Source: Candidatus Poribacteria bacterium (lineage in GTDB: Bacteria > Poribacteria > WGA-4E > WGA-3G). Taken from it: a DNA stretch of 64,000 nt. The notes below the pieces were generated by a model, which was given only the letters and a program-made list of their open reading frames with translations, was not told the DNA's origin and did not search any database. The stretch lies in the NCBI GenBank assembly GCA_012267415.1, contig JAAXGN010000115.1, forward strand, positions 1 to 64,000, given 5' to 3'. The position numbers and the translations under genes are program-made. Positions 17,822 to 26,217 of the stretch are shown here, in pieces (within the stretch, counting starts at the first letter, position 1; every line of letters begins with the position of its first letter).

Positions 17822-18040
17822 TCAATCTGCATCCCACGTTCCTTCCGGTAAATCGGTCTCACCTATCAAAACGAGTGCTTGTTTCTTTGCACGTTTTGAA
17901 CGCCACAGATGCTGTGCCATATAAGCCAACTATGCTTGCATCACATCTTGATATGGAAAAGGTGTGTCAAGGAAACGCAGCAGCCGTTTTTGTTTAGATT
18001 TTTCTTTCTGAACATCTATCGGTAAACGATAAGCGGCGTT
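17822..18040 (-). pseudogene. Decayed transposase-like fragment
   Basis: On the minus strand, directly beyond the stop of the DUF6785-type gene, one frame reads NAAYRLPIDVQKEKSKQKRL and LRFLDTPFPYQDVMQA, then an in-frame stop (17930-17932), then LWRSKRAKKQALVLIGETDL before a second stop. The RSKR..LVLI-ETDLPEG pattern recalls the first acidic strand of IS4-like DDE transposases. No inverted ends or target duplication were found. The plus-strand ORF 17713-17997 is the shadow of this remnant. It marks the right edge of the defence island. Confidence 0.45.
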
Positions 18041-19970
18041 AAATCCAGCTATAAACAGCGGAACGGAATATTAGACTCAGCAGAGGCCAAAAACAACCCA
18101 TCAGTGCCTCACCTAATACCAGCCCGATGAAAAAGGGAATTGCTTTACGATATGCGTTTATACCCCCATTTCGCAGTATAATCCACTTTGTCACCATCGC
18201 GATTAACAATGGAAACCAAATTACATCCGTAGTGCCAGGTGCTACACCGATAACATAGCCAGCCGGATGTAGTGGACACCAGACGAAGCGAGAACGTAAC
18301 ATCATGATACCCAAATTCGCAACAAAAGTACCGCCCAACACAGTAGTAGCAATCCAGTCCATCGGTTTGGGGTTTACCAACCAAGATGAAAGAAAATTAT
18401 ACGTATCCGCACCACCTGCATGAATCTGTTCTGAACCTGCTGCAACACCTTCCCGGTATATTGCATAAGGGTAGAGTATCAGACTTGACAATATGCCAAT
18501 AAGGCTTGCGATGATTAGAACTGTGAACATTGTTCTATTTCGGATATTCGTTCTCTCCGCAAGTTTGAATGCTTCCAATTGGTCCGGCATAGGATGTGTG
18601 CGGAATGATGCATAACTGGCTCCGCTAAGCCAATTCAACAGCGATAGCATTGTTAGATTTCCTGCCCGAAGTCTTCGCGTGCCGAGAAGCGAAATCATCA
18701 TGTATTGCGGTGTAAGATAACCGATAGCATGGATTGGCGGACCGAGTTCCGCACGCATCCGAGTTAAACCGACAACAATCAATAAGTATATACCGATAAA
18801 AACAAAAAATGCCCATAAAGACATACCGCCACGTATGCAGAGTATAGCAAGCAAAAATAGTGATACTCCCAGTGTAATCAATGTGCTGCGATATGAAATA
18901 CCTTCATTCTGCGTTCCTGAACGCGTCGGACGAATTGACTGAGAAAAAACGAAGGCAAAGTGTTTACGACCATGCCAACATGCAATAGCAAGTAACGCAA
19001 GTAACGCACCCGCTCCCTGTTCACCTAAAAACGGATAACCCGCAACCTTAGACATACCTGATGCACTGCCAAAAACCAACTGCACCTTCTTCATCAGATA
19101 GAAAAACGTACATGAAAACGCTAAATCCAACGGGAGGATAAATGAGAAACCTATAAGGTAAGGATGGAACCTCAGTGGTGTATTGCCTATCGCATTCCAA
19201 GGCTTTTGTGTAAAATAGATATTGAGATTATATTCTCTAACGGGAATAGTCGGCAAGACAGGAAAAAAATACTGTAATCCATTCAGTAGATTTATCCCCA
19301 TGGCTATGCCAAAACCTATCCAAAGTAGTCGACTCTTGAAAATGCGACGATTCGAGACGACCTCAAGCGGAATCTGGATAATTGGATAAGCGAGTTTTTC
19401 ATTTTCTATCCACTGTTTGCGAATGAGCGATGTCAAACAGAGGAATATCAGCATCAACAGGAAGATCACGGCAGACCAAGAAAGAATCGGAACTATCCAA
19501 AACTGTAAATACCCGCCTGTAAAAAAGTTCGTGTTTCCTTCATAGAAATCATTAACTGTTCTCGGATCCTTGACAACAAGCCAGTCCGGCAGATGGTGAA
19601 AAAGGAGTGCTTCCCAATCATTTTCCGCTGTAGCAAAGCGATAAGCATACGGTATAAGTCCCATGAGCCGAGGTATACAGTCATGTCCAGAAAAGGCACT
19701 CCCTACCGCAAGCATACTATAGACAACAACCAGATCACGTTTTGTCAGTGCAGCAAACGGAGCAAAACTTCTTATCCACAAATTCAGAACCGTTATAACA
19801 AAAATGCCAAACATGACATTTACTGACATCGCTACTGTCGTTAGATGCGCTGTGTGCCAGATCATCTCAATATAAGCAATCCAGTAACTGTTGGCAATGA
19901 TAAGAATAATACCAATAAATACAGCGCGTTTTGTTATAGACTGTGAAGTCTTCAGGTCTGTTTGATTCAT
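18039..19970 (-). CDS. Large polytopic membrane protein (DUF6785-like)
   Basis: A 643-aa protein with roughly a dozen or more hydrophobic segments spread along its length, for example AVFIGIILIIANSYWIAYIE, FWIVPILSWSAVIFLLMLIF, ALLALLAIACW and LLAILCIRGGMSLWAFFVFI. Conserved-looking loops include WIENEKLAYPIIQIPLEVV and LTRMRAELGPPIHAIGYLTP. The pattern matches the DUF6784/DUF6785 membrane proteins that are abundant in Poribacteria and Planctomycetes, distantly reminiscent of oligopeptide transporters; the substrate is unknown. The ATG has only a weak ribosome binding site. No operon partner is evident: a repeat element lies upstream and the decayed transposase downstream. Confidence 0.75.
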   Translation of the reverse strand: MNQTDLKTSQSITKRAVFIGIILIIANSYWIAYIEMIWHTAHLTTVAMSVNVMFGIFVITVLNLWIRSFAPFAALTKRDLVVVYSMLAVGSAFSGHDCIPRLMGLIPYAYRFATAENDWEALLFHHLPDWLVVKDPRTVNDFYEGNTNFFTGGYLQFWIVPILSWSAVIFLLMLIFLCLTSLIRKQWIENEKLAYPIIQIPLEVVSNRRIFKSRLLWIGFGIAMGINLLNGLQYFFPVLPTIPVREYNLNIYFTQKPWNAIGNTPLRFHPYLIGFSFILPLDLAFSCTFFYLMKKVQLVFGSASGMSKVAGYPFLGEQGAGALLALLAIACWHGRKHFAFVFSQSIRPTRSGTQNEGISYRSTLITLGVSLFLLAILCIRGGMSLWAFFVFIGIYLLIVVGLTRMRAELGPPIHAIGYLTPQYMMISLLGTRRLRAGNLTMLSLLNWLSGASYASFRTHPMPDQLEAFKLAERTNIRNRTMFTVLIIASLIGILSSLILYPYAIYREGVAAGSEQIHAGGADTYNFLSSWLVNPKPMDWIATTVLGGTFVANLGIMMLRSRFVWCPLHPAGYVIGVAPGTTDVIWFPLLIAMVTKWIILRNGGINAYRKAIPFFIGLVLGEALMGCFWPLLSLIFRSAVYSWI

Positions 19971-20037
19971 TATTGTAGGCGGGTTTGGTCAGATTGCTGA
20001 CGCAGTTGTTCTGAGGGACTGAAATTGACGATATTCA

Positions 20038-20204
20038 ATATATAGTGAACTTTAGAATTAATGCCCGTTAAAATATTGACTGACTTCATAACGGGCGAGG
20101 AGACCTCGCCCCTACGCTGGGTGTTGCGAGGGGACCTCGCCTCTACGCTAGGTGTTCTTGGTAAACGGCGAGATGTTTCATGATATATTCACTTTACTAT
20201 AAAT
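20038..20204. mobile_element. MITE-like element, family B copy 2
   Basis: Ends similar to the 5795 element (TATAGTGAACTTTAGAATTA on the left; ATATTCACTTTACTATAAA on the right) enclose two tandem palindromes with CTAC ends, GGGCGAGGAGACCTCGCCC and GCGAGGGGACCTCGC. The inner hairpins therefore differ from those of copy 1 while the shell is similar. Confidence 0.6.
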
Positions 20205-20231
20205 GGACAAAGTGAAATTGCCAAAATAAAA

Positions 20232-20260
20232 TGGACATATACTCTATGATATGTTATACT
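20232..20260 (+). promoter_or_regulatory. Promoter candidate for dnaN pair
   Basis: TGGACA and TATACT are separated by 17 nt, about 120 nt upstream of the first dnaN. It starts just outside the family B repeat element. Confidence 0.5.
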
Positions 20261-20379
20261 AAACAATCAATTGTCTGTCAAGTTCAAATTCACGGTAACC
20301 CTCAGAGAACACAGTATTGCATTACCGTATTCAGTCATATTAGATTGCAGACATAAATGTAAAGTAGGAGTTCTTACGA

Positions 20380-21480
20380 ATGAAACTTGCTTTTGAGAAA
20401 GATGAATTACTATATGCACTACAAATCGTTCAAGGAGTGGCAAGTGGACGGACTACCTTGCCGATACTTTCAAACCTGCTTATACGTGCTGAGGATGGGA
20501 ATATAGAATGTGCATCAACAGATTTAGAAGTTAGTATTAAGATAAGCGTATTGGGTACTATCATTGAAGAGGGTGCCATTACAGTCTCAGCAAAAAAGTT
20601 AGCAGACATCGTAAGAGAATTACCCGATAGCATGATTGAACTTTCAACAACAGCAAATTATAGACTTGACCTGATTTGTGGCGATGGTATATTTAAAATA
20701 TACGGACTTTCCGATGAAGATTTTCCTCAACTACCGTCTATTGATGAAAACGTTATTACTGTTGATGGTGACACGCTCAGAAATGTAATCTATAGAACAG
20801 AATTCGCCGCATCAACAGAAGAGGTGCGATATTTATTGAATGGCTTACACTTTAATTTCAATCAGGAAAAGACAGAGGTAGTTGCAACGGACGGGATTAG
20901 ACAGTTAGCATTGACATACTGCGATTTTTTAGAGAGGACTGAAGAAACCGATAGTTTCACGGTTCCTTTGAAGGCAATTAAGGAAATATCAAGAACATTC
21001 GCAAATTCACAGGAGATAAAGGTAGCACTCGGTAAGAATCAGCTCATACTTTCAGACAATAACGCGACACTTTCATCACGTTTGGTTGAAGGTGAATATC
21101 CAAAATATCATGAAATTATTCCCAGTTCCTTTGAAGGACGAGTGGTCGTTTCAAGAGAAGCTATCTTACAGGCAATACGTCGTGTTGCTTTACTTTCAGA
21201 CCCTAAGCAGTTTGCTGTTTGTTTAGAGATAGAACCGGATGGAATTCGTGTCTCGGCGAAAGCACCTGAAGTTGGGGAAGCGTATGAAATAGTTGCTGTG
21301 GAATCCGGATCCGGTTCTGTACGGATCGGTTCAGAAGCCAGAGCATTAATAGATACATTGGCACACATTGTCGCGGAATCTGTCGTTATAGAATTTTCTG
21401 GAGAGTTCTCACAGTTTACAATAAAACCCATAGGCGATGATCAACAACTTCACGTTATAATGCCTATACGCTTGGAATAA
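20380..21480 (+). CDS. dnaN: DNA polymerase III beta subunit (sliding clamp), first copy
   Basis: The sliding clamp encircles DNA and tethers polymerase III and many repair proteins. All three clamp domains are present in 366 aa: an N-terminal MKLAFEKDELLYALQIVQGV, LPILSNLLIRAEDGNIECAS and TDLEV; a middle domain with TEFAASTEEVRYLLNGLHF; and the C-terminal end HVIMPIRLE resembling the conserved PMRL terminus. The normally invariant ATDGHRLAL block reads VATDGIRQLAL, with one extra residue. A second clamp gene follows 23 nt downstream on the same strand. There is no dnaA, recF or gyrB around it, so this is not the usual origin context. A GGAG-like site (AGTAGGAG) precedes the ATG. Confidence 0.93.
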   Translation: MKLAFEKDELLYALQIVQGVASGRTTLPILSNLLIRAEDGNIECASTDLEVSIKISVLGTIIEEGAITVSAKKLADIVRELPDSMIELSTTANYRLDLICGDGIFKIYGLSDEDFPQLPSIDENVITVDGDTLRNVIYRTEFAASTEEVRYLLNGLHFNFNQEKTEVVATDGIRQLALTYCDFLERTEETDSFTVPLKAIKEISRTFANSQEIKVALGKNQLILSDNNATLSSRLVEGEYPKYHEIIPSSFEGRVVVSREAILQAIRRVALLSDPKQFAVCLEIEPDGIRVSAKAPEVGEAYEIVAVESGSGSVRIGSEARALIDTLAHIVAESVVIEFSGEFSQFTIKPIGDDQQLHVIMPIRLE

Positions 21481-21503
21481 TCATAAAACTAAAGGAGCAA
21501 TGC

Positions 21504-22607
21504 ATGGAACTTATATTTGAAAAAGATGATCTATTACATTCACTACAATTAGTACAAAGTGTTGCAGGAGGACGGAATACGCTTCCAATATTGGCAAATG
21601 TCCTCATTCGCGCACAAGATGGGGAAATAGAATGTTCAGCGACCGATTTAGAGGTCGGAATAAAGGTTAAAGTAGATGGCACGATCAATGAAGAAGGATC
21701 AATCACCGTAGCTGCAAAAAAGATGACTGACATCGTCAGGGAATTACCCTCGGACATGCAGGTAAAATTGGTAACAACTGCAAATGATCGTGTTGAACTC
21801 ACATGTGGAACAGGTGTCTATAAGATTATTGGACTTCCCGATGATGATTTTCCAGAGCTACCATCAGCTGAAGGAGAAGGTACTACAATAGATGGTGAAA
21901 CGCTATGTGCAGTTATCCATAAAACAGAATTCGCAGCATCCACCGAGGAATTTAGGTATCAATTAAACGGTCTGTATTTCAATCTGCTTGAAGATAAGAC
22001 AGAGGTAGTCGCAACGGATATGCATTATCTTGCACTCACGCACTGTACACTCATCAAAGCACCCGAAGAAGTTGATGGTTTTATTGTACCTTTGAAGGCA
22101 GTCAAAGAGATCTCGCGCACATTTGCCAATTCACCCCATGTAAAAATTATACCCCTCAAAAATCAGCTCCTCTTGTCAGACGAAAATGCAACCTTGACAA
22201 CTCGCTTAGTTGAGGGTGAATACCAATCCTATCAGACACTCATACGGGAAACTTCACCAGGTCGGGTTGTTGTCTCAAGGGAAGCAATATTGCGAGCAAC
22301 CCGTAGGGTAGCACTGCTTTCAAACCCAAAGAGTTTCGCAATTCGTTTAGAAATAGACCCTGAGAACATACAAATCTCAACTGAAACTCCCGAAGTTGGT
22401 GAAGCTCACGAAACTGTAAAGGTAGAATCTGGCATAGGCAATGTGAAAATTGGGTTGGATGCAAACAGACTCACAGAGATCTTTGCACATATTGAATCAG
22501 AATCTGTGATCCTTGAGTTTTCAGGTGAATTTGAGTTCTTTATCGTCAAACCAGAGAGTGAAGATGGACATACATGTTTCATCGCGCCAATGCGTTTGAA
22601 GTCATAG
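21504..22607 (+). CDS. dnaN: DNA polymerase III beta subunit (sliding clamp), second copy
   Basis: A paralogue of the preceding gene, clearly homologous over the full 367 aa (shared FEKD-LL--LQ-VQ, GR-TLPIL-N, TDLEV, DIVRELP, TEFAASTEE, KTEVVATD) but diverged at many positions. The ATDGHRLAL block reads VATDMHYLAL, so the conserved Gly and Arg are missing, and the C-terminus is FIAPMRLKS, close to consensus. It is preceded by AAAGGAG and lies 23 nt after the first copy, so both are probably co-transcribed. The two clamps might form hetero- or homodimers with different partner preferences, or one may serve repair. Which one is the replicative clamp cannot be decided here. Confidence 0.93.
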   Translation: MELIFEKDDLLHSLQLVQSVAGGRNTLPILANVLIRAQDGEIECSATDLEVGIKVKVDGTINEEGSITVAAKKMTDIVRELPSDMQVKLVTTANDRVELTCGTGVYKIIGLPDDDFPELPSAEGEGTTIDGETLCAVIHKTEFAASTEEFRYQLNGLYFNLLEDKTEVVATDMHYLALTHCTLIKAPEEVDGFIVPLKAVKEISRTFANSPHVKIIPLKNQLLLSDENATLTTRLVEGEYQSYQTLIRETSPGRVVVSREAILRATRRVALLSNPKSFAIRLEIDPENIQISTETPEVGEAHETVKVESGIGNVKIGLDANRLTEIFAHIESESVILEFSGEFEFFIVKPESEDGHTCFIAPMRLKS

Positions 22608-22618
22608 AATTGGCGTTC

Positions 22619-22766
22619 AGGTGCGCTTTCCTTGAATGAAGATTTATAAATTGGGTAATATGCGGGCGGGGAAACCCCGCCCCTACGAAGTCTTACTCCT
22701 ACGATGAGTCTTATTCGTAGAATTACCTGATTATTTATTTAATCTTCATATAAGGAAAGCGCACCT
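22619..22766. mobile_element. MITE-like element, family C copy 1
   Basis: Long inverted ends (AGGTGCGCTTTCCTT with its exact complement AAGGAAAGCGCACCT, continuing as ATGAAGATTTATAAA and TATTTAATCTTCAT) enclose a GGGCGGGGAAACCCCGCCC hairpin with a CTAC end. The right end shares about 29 of 30 nt with 57979-58008. The same inner hairpin occurs alone at 35322-35344. Confidence 0.75.
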
Positions 22767-22777
22767 ACCGCAGTTCA

Positions 22778-23920
22778 TTAATACCGTTGAGGAGCAGGTT
22801 GAGCAACCCGTATCCCTCTGTCATGTGTGAACGGAAACTTAAAATTTATCGTTTGGTAACGCTGTGCACCTTCAGGCGGTGGTGCTTTTTCAATTTCAAG
22901 AATGACAGTAAGTTCTGTTGCGTTCGGTTTTACTTGAATGAACGGCACAAACCCTTCCGTGCTTTCGCCAGCATTTATACCAACCCGATGCGTCCCAACC
23001 TGTTTTTCAACAATCGGCATACGTTTTTCCAGCAAGACTTCTCGCGCTGTTTGAAGTCCGTTGGTTACATATAAACCTGAGACACGTCTATTAGAGACGA
23101 ATCGATCCTCAAGGTCTCTATAGTAGAGACCTTCGTAGACACTTTCACCTTGGTCAATTATTCTACACTTCTTAACATCAATGATGATGTGCTGCTGACG
23201 ATTGTTGGTAATTTTTACATAAAACACATCAGTGTTTTCTCCTTGATTTCCAGCGGCAGCATTTTCATAGAAAGGTGAATATGAATTTCCACGATTGTAT
23301 TTGTAATCAAGATCCGCACGACGCCAATAACAGATGGATACAGTTATGTCGTCAAGAGTCTTTGTTAGAATAGATTGCTTTGCCGGGATTTCAAAAGCCT
23401 GTGGATAGTTTGAAACTAAAATAACATCAACAATCTTTGAGTCTTGATCTGCCTTTGGTAGTTCAATCTGTGGTTCTACCTCTGCCCATTCTGTTAAGAA
23501 ATTATCCCAATTCTCCAAAGTATATCCATAGTCATCAAACGCCAATACATAAGTTAAGGCATCTGTATTTGCAATGTCTGCATCCGCGATCTTGAGTCCG
23601 ACTGTCTGTAAACCGTGTTTATCAAAGACAGGTTCAGACAATTCCTTTTCAGGATTCGCAGGAACGACAACATTCGCAGATGGATCCTTGGCTAATGTCA
23701 TTTCCGCATCTGCAATATTTTTGATAGGTTGGATTGGTGATAAAGTTTTCAGCGATTGTCCGCAACCTGATATCACCAAAACCAATAAAAAGAACATTCC
23801 AACATTATACAGTTGAGTGATTTGCCGTCGAGATTGCCTGTGTTTAGTCCGGTATTGAGTCGTCCTAGTACACCTCGGTGCTTTTTGGGATGATTCTGTC
23901 TGATGATTAAACCATTTCAT
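22778..23920 (-). CDS. Predicted lipoprotein of unknown function
   Basis: The chosen start (MKWFNHQTESSQ) has an AAGGAGG site about 12 nt upstream. A basic region is followed by a hydrophobic stretch and lipobox (FFLLVLVISGC, Cys about 54 residues in), so the mature protein is probably lipid-anchored. The N-region is unusually long; a later ATG at 23797 (MFFLLVLVISGC) would give a normal lipoprotein signal but has a weaker site. The mature part, about 330 aa, has no family I recognise. It contains a segment DIIIDVKK-like beta strands and ends in FTHDRGIRVAQPAPQRY, suggesting an envelope-exposed beta-rich protein. It stands alone between the family C element and the PhyH gene. Confidence 0.72.
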   Translation of the reverse strand: MKWFNHQTESSQKAPRCTRTTQYRTKHRQSRRQITQLYNVGMFFLLVLVISGCGQSLKTLSPIQPIKNIADAEMTLAKDPSANVVVPANPEKELSEPVFDKHGLQTVGLKIADADIANTDALTYVLAFDDYGYTLENWDNFLTEWAEVEPQIELPKADQDSKIVDVILVSNYPQAFEIPAKQSILTKTLDDITVSICYWRRADLDYKYNRGNSYSPFYENAAAGNQGENTDVFYVKITNNRQQHIIIDVKKCRIIDQGESVYEGLYYRDLEDRFVSNRRVSGLYVTNGLQTAREVLLEKRMPIVEKQVGTHRVGINAGESTEGFVPFIQVKPNATELTVILEIEKAPPPEGAQRYQTINFKFPFTHDRGIRVAQPAPQRY

Positions 23921-24078
23921 TGATAATATTGCCTCCTTAGATACCACTTTAATAATTATAACGCAGTTAGATATTTTTCATAAGACCTAAATATACAATA
24001 GCATATCTGCTTTTTTTAGTCAACAAGATTAAGCTGACATACTCTCCGTCCTGAAGGGTGGCGAGTATGTCAGTCTTT

Positions 24079-24981
24079 TTACTCTAATCCCCATTCTTTC
24101 TTTGCCTCCTCAAACGAGATTTTCTGACCACCCGTGTGTGATATAGGATTCTTACCGACCCACCTTTCGTCAATCGGATCTTCAGCAGGTTGAAACCTTA
24201 TGTCACAACTGATACGCCATTTATCCGACAGGTTTTTCGTTGAGGTGTGCAGTGTATGCATCGTGAAGACGATGATATCACCCATTTCAAAATCTGCAGT
24301 CTTCCATTTTCCTCCGTATTTTTCACTAATTGCCATCGGATCACGCCCAAAATGTCCTGGTGTCCCATCTCTATCCACATCCGTCTTGCCATAAGTATCG
24401 CGCATCCGAGCAAAACTATCCAGATTGTGTGAACCAACGAGCACAGTCAAGGTACCCATCGTTGCTGGATTATCTCCGAACGGAATCCAACATGTATGTA
24501 GTTGCTGAGACCCTCTACCCATATAGACGAAATCAAAATGGGGTCCTGACCATCCATCAGGCCGGACAAAACGTAACCATTTATAATCAAAGGTCCGCGT
24601 TTCACCACCAAAGAAGTTTCTGAAGAACTTAAAGAGTTCCTCTCCCTCCAAGACAGACAGAACATCTGGGTGATGCGTAACGGCTGGTGCCCCCATCGTT
24701 CGTCCTGGACTCCCTGTGCCTGCAACAGCATCCATCATTTCTGTTCCCGGTTTGAACACTTCATCCTTTCCATTCCCTTGAGCGTATTCAAGAATAGCGC
24801 GGCGTGCTGCGAGAATCTTGTCCTTGTCTATTAGACCGCGAGCGAGCAGGTATCCATCTTCCGCTATCTGTTGATGTAAACCTTCTGCTGAATTTAGCAT
24901 ATCATTACAGTCACGTAGCACCCCGATATTGGGTCCGGGGTATGTCAGTTCATGATCACCTAAATAAACGGTTTCTGCCAT
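24079..24981 (-). CDS. Phytanoyl-CoA dioxygenase family protein
   Basis: A non-haem Fe(II)/2-oxoglutarate oxygenase. The facial triad is visible as HFD in GPHFDFVYMGRG (about residues 148-150) and a distal His in TMHTLHTSTKN (about 243), with a downstream Arg in WRISCDIRFQP for 2-oxoglutarate. Members hydroxylate diverse small molecules, so the substrate is unknown. ATG 24981 has a clear GGAGG site; the track start adds eight unlikely residues. Length 300 aa, normal. It lies 36 nt after the Gfo/Idh/MocA gene on the same strand, so the two are likely an operon acting on a common sugar- or lipid-like substrate. Confidence 0.9.
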   Translation of the reverse strand: MAETVYLGDHELTYPGPNIGVLRDCNDMLNSAEGLHQQIAEDGYLLARGLIDKDKILAARRAILEYAQGNGKDEVFKPGTEMMDAVAGTGSPGRTMGAPAVTHHPDVLSVLEGEELFKFFRNFFGGETRTFDYKWLRFVRPDGWSGPHFDFVYMGRGSQQLHTCWIPFGDNPATMGTLTVLVGSHNLDSFARMRDTYGKTDVDRDGTPGHFGRDPMAISEKYGGKWKTADFEMGDIIVFTMHTLHTSTKNLSDKWRISCDIRFQPAEDPIDERWVGKNPISHTGGQKISFEEAKKEWGLE

Positions 24982-25017
24982 TTTTGTCCTCCATATAAGA
25001 CACAATTCGTAAGAATA

Positions 25018-26070
25018 CTAAAACGCATTAAACACTTTTACAGGTTTCCCTGTCTCAATAGATTCCCATGCTGCAACCCCTACTGCAATAGACTTTGCAC
25101 CATCAATTACATTTGGTGAAGGTTCAGTATCCTCCTCAAGACACTGCTGAAAATGACGCATGTATCTGATGACCGTCTGTCCGTGTCCGTAGACACTGGA
25201 GTCAACTTCTGGTGGACATGTCATCTCAAACGGTTCCCTTGCAGACATCTTATCAAACATCAATTTGACCTGACCCCCTTTGTTATCCGTGAAATCGCCT
25301 ATCATAGTACCTTTACTGCCGTAGATAGAGACTTGCATCATTGGCATCGGTGGATGAACAACGTCGTAAAGTCCCATTGCCCGTGCTATCTGTCCACTCT
25401 TAAACTTCAAATTTAGAAAAAAGTTGTTCCTTATTGGATACGCAGGTGTTAACAACCCTTTAGAACCGTAAGCATGCACCTCTTCTACATCACCGAGAAA
25501 ACTACGTAATATATCAACAGGATGAACAACGCCACCATACATAAGGTCTTGAGGCACTTCAAGCCTCCACGGGGTAAAATCATAGACATCGCGTAGATCA
25601 TGGACATAATAGGCATCAGCGACCATGATGTCTCCTAAATCACCGTCGTCAAACAAACGTTTCATCGTGAGGAACTGTAGGTCAAACCGCATCGTCTGTC
25701 CAACAAGAAACTTGACACCGTGTCGTCTGACTAAATCAACTAACCGTTGTGCATCCTCTAATGATGTCACCATCGGTTTTGTACAGACCACATGTTTTCC
25801 AGCTTCAATCGCTGCGATACAGTGTTCAGCGTGAAGATGATCGGGTGAATACACAGCAATGACAGAGATGTCATCTCGTTGAACCAATTCACGATAATCT
25901 GTCGTCCAATAACCGACTCCGATGTGATTTGCATAGTCTTCAAGTATATCAGGACGTTTAGCACATATCCCGCGGAGTTCATAGTTGAGATCAGGAACAT
26001 CTTTAAGTAGGGATGCTGTTGAACCCATATTCGTAGGGTTAATACCGATAACACCTAAACCTATTGCCAT
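25018..26070 (-). CDS. Gfo/Idh/MocA family NAD(P)-dependent oxidoreductase
   Basis: A Rossmann oxidoreductase acting on sugars or cyclitols. The N-terminal MAIGLGVIGINPTNMGSTAS is a variant dinucleotide-binding loop (normally GxGxxG), and the family motif appears as EAGKHVVCTKPMVTSLEDAQ, where the usual EKP is TKP. The C-terminal domain has GGVVHPVDILRSFLGDVEEV with the conserved His-Asp pair. ATG 26070 is preferred because AGGAGG lies upstream and it matches the family start; the track start at 26151 does not. About 350 aa. It is upstream of the PhyH gene on the same strand. The atypical nucleotide loop may change cofactor preference. Confidence 0.9.
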   Translation of the reverse strand: MAIGLGVIGINPTNMGSTASLLKDVPDLNYELRGICAKRPDILEDYANHIGVGYWTTDYRELVQRDDISVIAVYSPDHLHAEHCIAAIEAGKHVVCTKPMVTSLEDAQRLVDLVRRHGVKFLVGQTMRFDLQFLTMKRLFDDGDLGDIMVADAYYVHDLRDVYDFTPWRLEVPQDLMYGGVVHPVDILRSFLGDVEEVHAYGSKGLLTPAYPIRNNFFLNLKFKSGQIARAMGLYDVVHPPMPMMQVSIYGSKGTMIGDFTDNKGGQVKLMFDKMSAREPFEMTCPPEVDSSVYGHGQTVIRYMRHFQQCLEEDTEPSPNVIDGAKSIAVGVAAWESIETGKPVKVFNAF

Positions 26071-26161
26071 TCTTTTCCTCCTTTGATTGTAAAATGTTAT
26101 CACATATTGTCTCGATTGACAAGGATATTGTAGAATCAACATGGGTAGCATTGGATTAGAG

Positions 26162-26190
26162 TTGTATTGCTGATAGAAACATGCTATACT
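26162..26190 (+). promoter_or_regulatory. Promoter candidate for cyclase-glycosyltransferase pair
   Basis: TTGTAT and TATACT are separated by 17 nt; the -10 ends about 28 nt before the cyclase-like start. Confidence 0.5.
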
Positions 26191-26217
26191 TCACTCACAT
26201 TTTTAAAATGAAGAAAC

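Noticed and set aside
17713-17997. Plus-strand 94-aa ORF following the T5orf172-XRE gene
   Set aside because: It has no ribosome binding site and the opposite strand encodes a recognisable transposase-like remnant, so it is most likely a shadow.
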